From NCBI GenBank assembly GCA_020633125.1, contig JACKEH010000005.1:128074-192073 (forward strand): a stretch of 64,000 nt of DNA, read 5' to 3'. Below, piece after piece: positions 54,395 to 62,439 of the stretch. Within the stretch, counting starts at the first letter, position 1, and every line of letters starts with the position of its first letter. The notes beneath the pieces were generated by a model, which did no database searches, was not told the origin of the DNA, and worked only from the letters and a program-made list of their open reading frames with translations. Both the position numbers and the translations under genes were made by a program. The DNA is from Sandaracinus sp. GTDB lineage: Bacteria > Myxococcota_A > Polyangia > Polyangiales > Houyiibacteriaceae.

Positions 54395-55990
54395 ATGCGT
54401 TCGCTTCGACTTCTCTCGGTCTTGCTCCTCCTCTCCTGTGGCGGCGACGACGGCCCCGCGGCCATTCGATTCCCCGAGGCCGGCCCGGTCGGTGGGGAAG
54501 CGGGTCGTGGCTCGTTCACCTTCGGCGTCGCGACCGCGGCCGCGCAGATCGAAGACGACAACGACGCCTCCGATTGGTATGCCTACACCGCGCCGACCGA
54601 CATGGGGGGCCTCGGCAACGGGGTGTTCGTCGGCGACGCGGTGCGTGGATTCAGCCGGCAGGTCGAGGACAACGCGCTCGTCGCGGAGATGAACCTCGAC
54701 TCCTACCGCTTCAACCCGAGCTGGGCGCGCATCGAGCCGACCCGCGACGCGATCGACGCCGACGCGGTCGCGCACTACGGGCGCGTGCTCGACGACCTCG
54801 TCGCGCGCGGCATCAAGCCGATGATGACCGTGCACCACTTCTCCAGCCCGGTCTGGGTCGACGACCCGCGGCGCGTCGGCGTGGCTTGCCCCGACGGCCC
54901 GACCGACACCGACCTCTGCGGCTGGACCGATCCCGAAGGCAGCGCGCAGGTCATCGAAGAGATCGCAGAGTTCGCGGGCCTGCTGGCGCGTGAATACGGC
55001 GACCGAATCGACGAGTGGTGCACGCTCAACGAGCCGGTGAACTACCTGCTCGCGAGCTACGGCCTCAACCAGTTCCCTCCCGGCCGAAACCTCATCCTCG
55101 CCGAGGGCGGCTTCGGTCGTCTGGTCGACGCGATGCGCGCGTACATCGCGGCGCACGCGGCGATCTACGACGCGATCCTCGCGAACGACACGGTGGACGC
55201 AGACGGCGACGGCGAGCCCGCGATCGTCGGCATGACGCTCTCGGTCGCCGCTTGGGTTCCGGCGGCGCGCAACCGTTTGAGCACCGCGCCCGCGGACGTC
55301 GAGGCGACCGACGCGGTCGAGTACGTCTACCACCACCTCTTCGTCGACTCGATTCGCAACGGCGGCTTCGACGCCGACCTCGACGGCACCGCCGAGGAGA
55401 TGCACCCCGACTGGTCGGGCAAGCTCGATTTCCTCGGGGTGCAGTACTACTTCCGCACCGGCGTCACCGGCACGCCGGGGCTGCTTCCGGTGATCGAAGC
55501 GACGCCGTGTTTCGGCGAGTTCGACTTCGGCGCCTGCCTCGCCCCCGTGAACGACGACGAGACCAAGAGGGTGCCGGCCATGGGCTACGAGTTCTGGGAG
55601 CCCGGCATCTACGAGGTGCTCAAGGACTTCTCGTCGCGTTGGCCCGACCTTCCGCTCTCGGTCACGGAGTCCGGCTTGGCGACCGAGGTCGGGCGGCGTC
55701 GCGCCGAGCACGTCGTGCGCAGCCTCGAGCAGATCTGGCTCGCGCGTGAAGAAGGCGTCGACGTGCGCGGCTACTACCACTGGTCGCTGATCGACAACTT
55801 CGAGTGGGCCGAGGGCTACGAGCCGCGCTTCGGGCTCTACCGCGTGAACCTCGACACCTACGAGCGGACGGCCACCGAGGGTGCGGTGACGCTCGGAGAG
55901 ATCGCCGGCCAGCGGAGGCTGACGAGCGCGCAGCGTCGCGACCTCGGCGGCGTGGGTCCCATGACGCCGGAGCCTCCGCACGGGGAGTGA
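54395..55990 (+). CDS. GH1-like beta-glycosidase lipoprotein
   Basis: A 531-residue lipoprotein: lipobox LLLLSCGGDDG and a glycoside hydrolase family 1 barrel. The N-terminal GSFTFGVATAAAQIED, the FNPSWARIEPTRD and the acid/base TLNEPVNYL (Glu213) are typical, as is the sugar-binding RGYYHWSLIDNFEWAEGY near the end. The nucleophile motif reads VTESGLA (Glu425) rather than the usual TENG. It is therefore probably active, but with an altered subsite. Secreted, possibly for polysaccharide breakdown. The ATG at 54395 was chosen by the lipoprotein signal. Confidence 0.87.
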   Translation: MRSLRLLSVLLLLSCGGDDGPAAIRFPEAGPVGGEAGRGSFTFGVATAAAQIEDDNDASDWYAYTAPTDMGGLGNGVFVGDAVRGFSRQVEDNALVAEMNLDSYRFNPSWARIEPTRDAIDADAVAHYGRVLDDLVARGIKPMMTVHHFSSPVWVDDPRRVGVACPDGPTDTDLCGWTDPEGSAQVIEEIAEFAGLLAREYGDRIDEWCTLNEPVNYLLASYGLNQFPPGRNLILAEGGFGRLVDAMRAYIAAHAAIYDAILANDTVDADGDGEPAIVGMTLSVAAWVPAARNRLSTAPADVEATDAVEYVYHHLFVDSIRNGGFDADLDGTAEEMHPDWSGKLDFLGVQYYFRTGVTGTPGLLPVIEATPCFGEFDFGACLAPVNDDETKRVPAMGYEFWEPGIYEVLKDFSSRWPDLPLSVTESGLATEVGRRRAEHVVRSLEQIWLAREEGVDVRGYYHWSLIDNFEWAEGYEPRFGLYRVNLDTYERTATEGAVTLGEIAGQRRLTSAQRRDLGGVGPMTPEPPHGE

Positions 55991-56057
55991 CGCGGTGCTC
56001 GGCTTCGGGCGGCACGGCACCGTCGATTTCGAATCCCGGGTCGGGTAAGGTCGCGCC

Positions 56058-56921
56058 ATGCGCTTCTTCGGGCTCCTGGCTTGTCTGTGCGCCTCGCTCG
56101 TCCTCGGTGGGTTCGTCTTTCAAGGCACCGCCGCCGCGCAGCGCAACAACCCGCTGATTCGCCAGGGCCAAGAGCTCTACGACGAGCTCCGCTACGAAGA
56201 GGCGCTTCAGGTGCTCTCGGCGGCGCTCGTGCGCTCCGGCAACAGCGAGGCCGAGCGCGCGACGACCTACCGGCTGCTCGCGTTCACGTACCTCGCGCTC
56301 GGGCGCCCCGAGGAGGCCGAGGGCGCCTACCGAAGCCTGCTCGCGCTCCAGCCCGGCTTCGAGGTGCCGGCCGACTTGAGCCCGCGATTCCGGGAGTTCT
56401 TCACGCAGGCTGCGCAGCGTTGGGAGGCCGACGGTCGTCCGGGGGTGTCGACGGCGCCGCCCGCCGCCGTGAGCATCGCCCACACCTCGCCCGCGCAGGC
56501 CGACCCGGAGCAAGCGGTGCCGCTGAGCGCCACGCTCGACGACGCCGACGGTCGTGTGGCGCGGGTGGTGGTCGCGTACCGCCAAGGAACGAGCGACGTC
56601 TTTCGCCGCCTCGACTGCGAGCGGCAGCCCGACGGCACTTACACCGCGACGATTCCGGGCGAGGACGTCGCGCCTCCGCTGGTCGAGTACTACTTCGAGG
56701 CCCTCGACGGTGCGGGCCTTCCGGTGGCGGCGCGCGGCGACGTCGCGGCGCCTTTGCGCATCGCGGTCGAAGGCGGGGGCTCGGTCGTCACGAAGTGGTG
56801 GTTCTGGACCATCGTCGGCGTGGTCGCGGCAGGCGCCGTCGTCACGACTGCGGTGGTGCTGACGCGCGACGATCCGGCGCCGCCTCCGACGCAGGGCACC
56901 CTCATCGTCAACATTCGCTGA
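56058..56921 (+). CDS. TPR-type membrane protein with C-terminal anchor
   Basis: A 287-residue protein. Signal peptide or N-terminal helix (MRFFGLLACLCASLVLGG), TPR-like repeats (about 33-105: QGQELYDELRYEEALQVLSAAL, LLAFTYLALGRPEEAEGAY), a beta-rich domain (about 140-240), and one C-terminal membrane helix (WWFWTIVGVVAAGAVVTTAVVL) followed by a Pro/Thr tail ending VNIR. This is a recurring myxobacterial family of unknown role ('PEGA/TPR'). An ATG at 56058 follows directly after a short intergenic gap. Confidence 0.82.
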   Translation: MRFFGLLACLCASLVLGGFVFQGTAAAQRNNPLIRQGQELYDELRYEEALQVLSAALVRSGNSEAERATTYRLLAFTYLALGRPEEAEGAYRSLLALQPGFEVPADLSPRFREFFTQAAQRWEADGRPGVSTAPPAAVSIAHTSPAQADPEQAVPLSATLDDADGRVARVVVAYRQGTSDVFRRLDCERQPDGTYTATIPGEDVAPPLVEYYFEALDGAGLPVAARGDVAAPLRIAVEGGGSVVTKWWFWTIVGVVAAGAVVTTAVVLTRDDPAPPPTQGTLIVNIR

Positions 56922-57017
56922 TCGTCCGGTGCGCCGCGCCAGCCGGACCGAAGGCCATCGCCGCCGCTCGGAGGCGAAGCGTTTGCGTTCGCGCGATCCG
57001 CCTTCACGCTGCGCGCC

Positions 57018-57638
57018 GTGACCCCCGAGGCCCCCGACGCGCCTGCTGGCACGACGCCCGACTCGGCGCCCCCGCCGGCGCCCCGAAAGCTCTGGCGCTT
57101 CGCGGCGCTGGTCGCGTTGATCGTCGGCAGCATCGTCCTCGCGAAGGTCACGGGCGTCACCGAGCAGCTCACCCCGGACCGCATTCGTGGCTTCATGGAA
57201 GGCGCTGGCGTGCTCGGCTTCTTGATCTTCCTAGGCGTCTTCGCGGTGGGCGAGCTGGTGCACGTGCCGGGCGTGTTCTTCGTGGCGGCTGCGATTCTCG
57301 CCTACGGCCGCGGGCTCGGCGGCGTCGCCGCGTACGTCGGCGCCGTGCTCAGCGTCATCGTGAGCTTCGCGGTGGTCCGTGGGGTCGGGGGTCAGGTGCT
57401 CGCCGAGGTGCGGCGGCCGTGGGTCCGTAAGATTCTCGACGGCCTCGAGCGACGTCCGGTGCGGGTGGTCGCATTGCTCCGCCTCATCCTCTGGATGGCG
57501 CCGCCGTTGAACTACGCGCTGGCCATGAGCGCGGTGCGCTTTCGCGACTACGTCCTCGGCTCGGCGCTCGGGTTGATCCTGCCCATCGCGGCGGCGGCGC
57601 TCTTCTTCGATTGGGTCGTCGCGACGTTCCTCTCGTGA
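57018..57638 (+). CDS. TVP38/DedA-like membrane protein
   Basis: A 206-residue membrane protein from a GTG start, with five or six helices. A Pro-rich N-terminus precedes helix 1 (about 30-45), then a VTT (SNARE-associated/TVP38-TMEM64) domain with FAVGELVHVPGVFFVAAAILAYGRGLGG and LLRLILWMAPPLNYALAMSAVRFRDYVLGSALG. This domain is found in lipid scramblase-like proteins. It is probably an inner-membrane lipid or solute transporter. The next gene is 365 bases further. Confidence 0.86.
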   Translation: MTPEAPDAPAGTTPDSAPPPAPRKLWRFAALVALIVGSIVLAKVTGVTEQLTPDRIRGFMEGAGVLGFLIFLGVFAVGELVHVPGVFFVAAAILAYGRGLGGVAAYVGAVLSVIVSFAVVRGVGGQVLAEVRRPWVRKILDGLERRPVRVVALLRLILWMAPPLNYALAMSAVRFRDYVLGSALGLILPIAAAALFFDWVVATFLS

Positions 57639-58003
57639 GCGCACCCGTGCTCTTGCCCGTGCCCGTGCCCGCCCGTGCGTGAGAAGAACCTCTGCTGGGC
57701 GAACGTACCTTCGACGTGCCGCCCCACTTCTCCGGTCGACCATGCGGCGAATCGAGTGCGCAGCGCGGCCTTTCGTGGCGCGGCGTCGGCGAAGCCGTGT
57801 GGCCGCGAAGCGGCGGTGGCGCGCAGTGCCGTCTCGGCCACTGTCTCTGGGGCGCGAAGCGCGGTTCCGGTGCGCGTCGGGATGAGAACCACACCCATCG
57901 GGCACGGGCAGGGGGCGACGCGCGCGAGCGTTGACCCGGGGCCGCGTCGGCTCGATGCTCCTCTGCGGCGCGGAGGGTGGAACCGCTCGGCGCGTGCGCG
58001 CAC
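57639..58003. other. 365-bp region before the Hsp70 operon
   Basis: Non-coding stretch likely holding the Hsp70 operon promoter, though no clear box is seen. It contains 'ggcgcgaagcgcgg' and 'gtgccgtctcgg' blocks similar to the ALRAS-coding unit of the 14-21 kb operon, read on the minus strand as ALRA-like words. A GC-rich palindromic run 'cacgggcagggg' lies near 57904. Confidence 0.5.
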
Positions 58004-59215
58004 ATGTGGCGGCCCGACGACCAGCAGCTCCTCGAGCGACTCGAAGAACGCACGCTGATGCGCGCGCTTTGGCGTCGCATGTCGCACGGCGCGCCGCCGC
58101 CTTCGGAGCGCGCGGCGGGGCTCGTGCACCTGCTTCGGCAAACCGACGAAGGCGCGCGTGCGTGCGAGCGCGCGCTGGACGGTGAGATCGAGCTGCTCGT
58201 CTCGCTGGTGCGCCCGCCGTCGTACGTCGGTTTGCGGCCGACGCTCGTGCATCACCTCGCGCTCTGGCATCACGCGGTCGCGCGTGCCCTCCCTCCTCAC
58301 GCGCGCGGCGAGTCGGAGGAAGCGTGGTTGCAGGCACTCTCGGCGTGGGCCGCGCTCGCGAGCGAAGGAGCGTATCTCCGGGGCCTCGCCGAAGCCGTCG
58401 CGGGCGACGCGTTGCCCACGGCCGAGCGCGACGCCGTGGCGGTCGACGGCGCGCGCCGTCTGCTCGCCGAGCTCGAAGAACGCGCGCTCGAAGGGGCGGG
58501 GGCGCTCGACGACGTGACGGCGGTCTCGCTCTCGGTCCTCGCGCGTGCACCCGAAGCGCTCGCGCGGCTCGAGGCTCCGCCGGCGTCGCTGGCCTCGGAG
58601 GCTGCTCGGCGTCGTCGGCATCTGGTCGACGCGACCATGCGCCCGGTGCACGAGGCGCTCACGGAAGCCCAAGCGCGCACCGAGCCGGGTGAAGCCCACC
58701 TCGCGGCGCTCGCGGCGGCGGTGCGGGTCTGGCGCTTCACCTCGCACGACCTCGAGCTCGAACGGTTCGTCGTCGATCAAGCGACGCCGATGGCGTGGGA
58801 GCTCTACGGCCACAAGCAGTGGTCGATGCTTCGCCGCCTCGACGCCACGATTGCCCCTGCGGTCGACGCGCTCGCCGAGCGGGTGGGCAGGGATCCCGAC
58901 CTCTTCGCGTACGCTTCGCGTGTGGCGCAGATGCTCGTCTTTCGCGCGGAGCTCCTGACGACCCTCGACACCCAGCTCGAGACGGTCGAGCGCGCGCTCG
59001 TGCTCTGCGACACGCACCGCAACGGACGCCTCGTCTGCGCCGACCTGCTCTCCGAGCGCGCGCTGCGGCGCATCGAGACCGCGCCGCTCTGGGATCGCAA
59101 ACGCGCGGCCCTCGAAGCACGCGTCGACACCCGCCGCGCCGAGTCGCTCTTCGCGGGGCTCGCGCGCACCAAACGCGCGAAAGAAGCGATCGCGCGGGAG
59201 GGGGTGGAGCCGTGA
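58004..59215 (+). CDS. Helical Hsp70-operon protein, unknown family
   Basis: A 403-residue, Ala/Arg/Leu-rich, entirely helical soluble protein. It has no known catalytic motif. Features: a start with MWRPDDQQLLERLEERTL, a His/Trp-rich central segment (LALWHHAVARALPP) and a DLELERFVVDQATPMAWELYGHKQ stretch. It is the first gene of an operon with an Hsp70. Its stop overlaps the GTG of the next gene (GTGA), so it is translationally coupled. It may be a substrate adaptor or a chaperone cofactor. Start by ATG at 58004. Confidence 0.65.
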   Translation: MWRPDDQQLLERLEERTLMRALWRRMSHGAPPPSERAAGLVHLLRQTDEGARACERALDGEIELLVSLVRPPSYVGLRPTLVHHLALWHHAVARALPPHARGESEEAWLQALSAWAALASEGAYLRGLAEAVAGDALPTAERDAVAVDGARRLLAELEERALEGAGALDDVTAVSLSVLARAPEALARLEAPPASLASEAARRRRHLVDATMRPVHEALTEAQARTEPGEAHLAALAAAVRVWRFTSHDLELERFVVDQATPMAWELYGHKQWSMLRRLDATIAPAVDALAERVGRDPDLFAYASRVAQMLVFRAELLTTLDTQLETVERALVLCDTHRNGRLVCADLLSERALRRIETAPLWDRKRAALEARVDTRRAESLFAGLARTKRAKEAIAREGVEP

Positions 59216-59589
59216 GCAACCCCTTCGAGCGCTACGGCCTCGACCCTTTCGACGGGCCGGCGGCGATCACCGAACGCATGCGCGAGCTGGCGGAAGACGC
59301 CGAGAGCGAAGAAGAACGCGCCGCGATTCGCGAGGCGTGGGAAGCGCTCACGCTTCACCCGCGGCGAAGGCTCGAGCTCGCGCTCGAAGCGCATCCCGAC
59401 TCCCGCCCCGCGCTCGGTCGTTCGCCGCGTCCACGTCGTCGGGGGCGTAGCGTCGACGCGCTCGGGCTCGCGGATCTGACGGCGTTGCCTTCCGTCGCGG
59501 GCGCGCTCGGGGAGCGGCCGCTGCCCGACGTGTCGCTCGACGAAGACCCGGTGCTGGTCGACGTGGCGAAGAAGGGAGCGCGGGGATGA
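59212..59589 (+). CDS. Small Hsp70-operon protein, J-domain-like
   Basis: A 125-residue protein (GTG start overlapping the upstream stop). It begins NPFERYGLDPFDGPAAI, then a helix with AAIREAWEALTLHPRRRLELALEAHPD. The 'YGL' start and 'AWEALTLHPRRR' helix recall a J-domain (YxxLG, helix, helix), but the HPD motif is not at the expected place; an HPD triplet does occur at residues about 59-61, in EAHPD after the final helix. It may be a degenerate or rearranged DnaJ partner of the Hsp70 that follows 127 bases downstream. The C-terminus is Arg-rich then acidic. Confidence 0.6.
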   Translation: MSNPFERYGLDPFDGPAAITERMRELAEDAESEEERAAIREAWEALTLHPRRRLELALEAHPDSRPALGRSPRPRRRGRSVDALGLADLTALPSVAGALGERPLPDVSLDEDPVLVDVAKKGARG

Positions 59590-59716
59590 CGCGCGTGGCT
59601 CCCGGTGTTGGCCCCGGCGTGGCCGTCCCGTGTCGAACGTTCGGGGCGTTCGTCTTCGATTTCATGCGCGCCGATGCGCATTCGTTCGCGCCCACGCGGC
59701 GCCAGGGAGCTGCAGC

Positions 59717-62317
59717 ATGTTCGTGGACCGCCCGGTAGGCATCGATCTCGGAACGACGAACTCGGAGGTCGCGATTCTCGACCCCTCGGAGCGTGACCTC
59801 TTGGTCTACGCCGACGAGCACGGCCGCAAGACGGTGCCGTCCGCGGTGTGTTGGGACCCGGCGACCTCGTCGTTGCTCGTCGGGCGTCCGGCGCGCATGC
59901 GGCGTGGGCGGGAGCACGGGCCGATCGAGAGCATCAAGCGCCGCATGGGTCAGAGCGCGACGGTGTCCGTCGGTCCGCGCACGATGAGCCCCGAAGAGGT
60001 GAGCGCCGCGATCCTCGGCGAGCTGCGTCGCCTGATGCTCGAGCATCTGAAGAAGGGCGCGCCGGGTGATGTGGAGATTCGGCTCGCGCGCGCCGTCATC
60101 ACGGTGCCTGCGTACTTCGACGCGCCGCAGATGGAGGCGACACGAAAGGCAGGCGAGCTCGCGGGCCTCGAGGTGCTCGGGTTGCTGCAGGAGCCGACGG
60201 CGGCGGCGATCTACCACTCGTGGCGCAACGAGCTCGGTACCTTTGCCGGCGCGGGGTCCTCCGCGCCGAGTGACGGCGTCTTCCTCGTGTACGACCTCGG
60301 CGGCGGCACCTTCGACGTGTCGGTCTTGCGTTGCCTCGGCGGCGAGTACCAGGTGCTCGCGATCGACGGAGACAACTACCTCGGCGGCGACGATTTCGAC
60401 CGGCGCTTCGCGGAGAAGCTCCGCCAGAAGCTCGTCTCCCGCGGCTTCGCGCTCGACCTGAACGTGCGCGAATCGGCCGAAGACGCCGAGCGATTCCTGC
60501 GCCTCGTGCACCTCGCGCAAGAGGTGAAGGAGAGCCTCTCGACGCGCGACGTCGTGCACGTGGCCAAGGAAGCGTATTTCACGGACCAACGCGGCGAGGC
60601 CGTGAGCTTCGAGCTGGAGATCGGCCGCCCCGAGTACGAAGCGGCGATCGCGGACCTGGTCGCGACCACGATGCGTTGTTGCGAGCGTGCGCTCCAGCGT
60701 GCGCAAGAGGTCGCGGGCGTGGCGCTCGCCGACGTCGACCACGTGATTTTGGTCGGCGGCTCCACGCGGGTGCCCGCGGTGGTCGAGGCGGTGAAGCGGG
60801 AGCTCTGCGCGCCGAGCAAGAGCCAAGCGCCGCTGCAGGAGGAGGTCGACACCTGCGTCGCGCTCGGTGCTGCCGTGCATGCGGCGCAGCTCGGCGGCCT
60901 GCGCCTCGGCAGCACGAAGGGCGAGGACGCGACGGTCTCGTTGCTCTCCCCGCTCGTCGCGAAGAAGGCCGAGCTCAAGCTCACACTCGAAGTCGAAGAC
61001 GCGCCGGAAGGCACACGCAGCGTGTGTGTCGCCGACTCCGAAGGGGCGCTCGCCGAGCACGAGATCACCAGCGTGCCGAGCGGCAAGCTTCGGCTGACGA
61101 TTCCGCTCGGCGACGAGCCCGAACAACGCGTCCAGCTCGAGCTTTGGGGCGGCGGCGCGGACGCGCTCGCGATCTTGCCCTTCGCGCTCTACCGCGGCGA
61201 CGTGCGTCCTCGCGCCAGCTCGCTCAGCAAACCGAGCGTCGTCGCCAAGGACATCGCGATCGAGGTGCTGAAGGCGGGGCGGCGCGAGCGACGTGTGCTC
61301 ATCGCGCGCGGCACCGGCTTGCCCGTGAAGGTCGACCATCGCTTCTACACCGCCGACCAGAGTGGCGCCGTCGTGCTGCGACTCCTGCAGAACCGACTTC
61401 CGATCAAGACGCTCGTGGTCAGCGTCCCCGAAGGCACCGAGGTCGGCACGCCGGTCGACCTCGAGCTCTCGTGCGACGAGTCGATGCGACTCGAAGCGAA
61501 GGCGAAGGTCGCGGGCCAAGAGCTCTGGGCCCAGATCGAAGCGGCGAAGCTCGAAGCCCCCGAGTCGACGGAGGCACTCGACCGCTTGCTCGAAGACGCC
61601 GAAGGCGTGGGCAAACAGCTCTGGGGACGCGAAGGCAACGCCTACCGCCGCGAGCTCGAGCCGCTCTCGACCAGCCTGCGCGAAGCCGTCGCGACCGATC
61701 CGGCGAAGGCCGCAGCGCTCGCGGCGCGCCTGCAGCTCTTGGTCGAAGAGTTTCGCGACGCCAGCGGCGAAGGCCTCACGCCGCCGATGCATCGCTTCGA
61801 GGACCTACTCGATCGCATTCGTCGCGTCGTCTACCGAAGCGGGGGCGGCATGCTCGGCATGGATCTCGCGGCGTGGGAGGAGCGCATCGATCGCCTCTCG
61901 CGGCGTGGCCAAGAGGCGTGGGACACGAGCGACGGCAGCGAGTGGCGCCGCACCTACAACGAGGCGCAAGCGCTCTACGAGACCGCCAGCGAGCAAGAGT
62001 TCGCGAGCCGCGCGGTCGACGACCCCGAGCACCTCGCGCGTCGTCAGGCCAACGCGGTGGTCTGGGCGAGCGTGCTCGAAAGCAAGCTTCGCGACTTCGT
62101 GCCTTCCGCCGCCGACGAGGTGCGCGAGCTTCAACGGGCGGAGCGCGACCGTCTCATCGCTTCGTTGCAGGAGAAGGTGCGCCGTCCGCTCGAGGGCGCG
62201 CAGGGCATGCCGCCGGTCGAGCTGAGGCGCCTGCTCGATCGTTTGAATCCCGAGATGGAGCGCATCGAGCTCGCCTTCGAGCGCCTTCCCCAGATCGGCC
62301 TGGTCGCCGAGCGATGA
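59717..62317 (+). CDS. Hsp70-family chaperone with long C-terminal extension
   Basis: An 866-residue Hsp70 homologue. The nucleotide-binding domain has GIDLGTTNSEVAI (8-20), VYDLGGGTFDVSVL, LQEPTAAAIYH, and GGSTRVPAVVEA. A substrate-binding-like beta region follows (about 430-600). DnaK is about 640 residues; here there is a further ~260-residue helical C-terminus (from about 600) of unknown function. The DLGTTNS pattern shows a functional ATPase. Its operon partners are unusual. Its stop overlaps the next ATG (ATGA). The ATG at 59717 has AGGGAGCTGC upstream. Confidence 0.9.
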   Translation: MFVDRPVGIDLGTTNSEVAILDPSERDLLVYADEHGRKTVPSAVCWDPATSSLLVGRPARMRRGREHGPIESIKRRMGQSATVSVGPRTMSPEEVSAAILGELRRLMLEHLKKGAPGDVEIRLARAVITVPAYFDAPQMEATRKAGELAGLEVLGLLQEPTAAAIYHSWRNELGTFAGAGSSAPSDGVFLVYDLGGGTFDVSVLRCLGGEYQVLAIDGDNYLGGDDFDRRFAEKLRQKLVSRGFALDLNVRESAEDAERFLRLVHLAQEVKESLSTRDVVHVAKEAYFTDQRGEAVSFELEIGRPEYEAAIADLVATTMRCCERALQRAQEVAGVALADVDHVILVGGSTRVPAVVEAVKRELCAPSKSQAPLQEEVDTCVALGAAVHAAQLGGLRLGSTKGEDATVSLLSPLVAKKAELKLTLEVEDAPEGTRSVCVADSEGALAEHEITSVPSGKLRLTIPLGDEPEQRVQLELWGGGADALAILPFALYRGDVRPRASSLSKPSVVAKDIAIEVLKAGRRERRVLIARGTGLPVKVDHRFYTADQSGAVVLRLLQNRLPIKTLVVSVPEGTEVGTPVDLELSCDESMRLEAKAKVAGQELWAQIEAAKLEAPESTEALDRLLEDAEGVGKQLWGREGNAYRRELEPLSTSLREAVATDPAKAAALAARLQLLVEEFRDASGEGLTPPMHRFEDLLDRIRRVVYRSGGGMLGMDLAAWEERIDRLSRRGQEAWDTSDGSEWRRTYNEAQALYETASEQEFASRAVDDPEHLARRQANAVVWASVLESKLRDFVPSAADEVRELQRAERDRLIASLQEKVRRPLEGAQGMPPVELRRLLDRLNPEMERIELAFERLPQIGLVAER

Positions 62318-62439
62318 GCGACGGCCGCACCTTCGACGCCCTTCGTCGGTGGCCGACGCGCGTGTTCCAAACGTGTGCGTCGCGGTCGATGGCGAGAGGC
62401 GCCGACACCCGCCGTGAAGCGCGAGAAGGCGCCTGCTGA
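62314..62439 (+). CDS. Short ORF precisely between Hsp70 and next gene
   Basis: A 41-residue open frame (MSDGRTFDALRRWP..., basic) that begins ATGA over the Hsp70 stop and ends TGATG over the start of the next gene. Two exact overlaps make a translated small protein or a translational-coupling leader plausible, although the sequence itself has no known features and could be chance in high-GC DNA. Confidence 0.35.
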   Translation: MSDGRTFDALRRWPTRVFQTCASRSMARGADTRREAREGAC

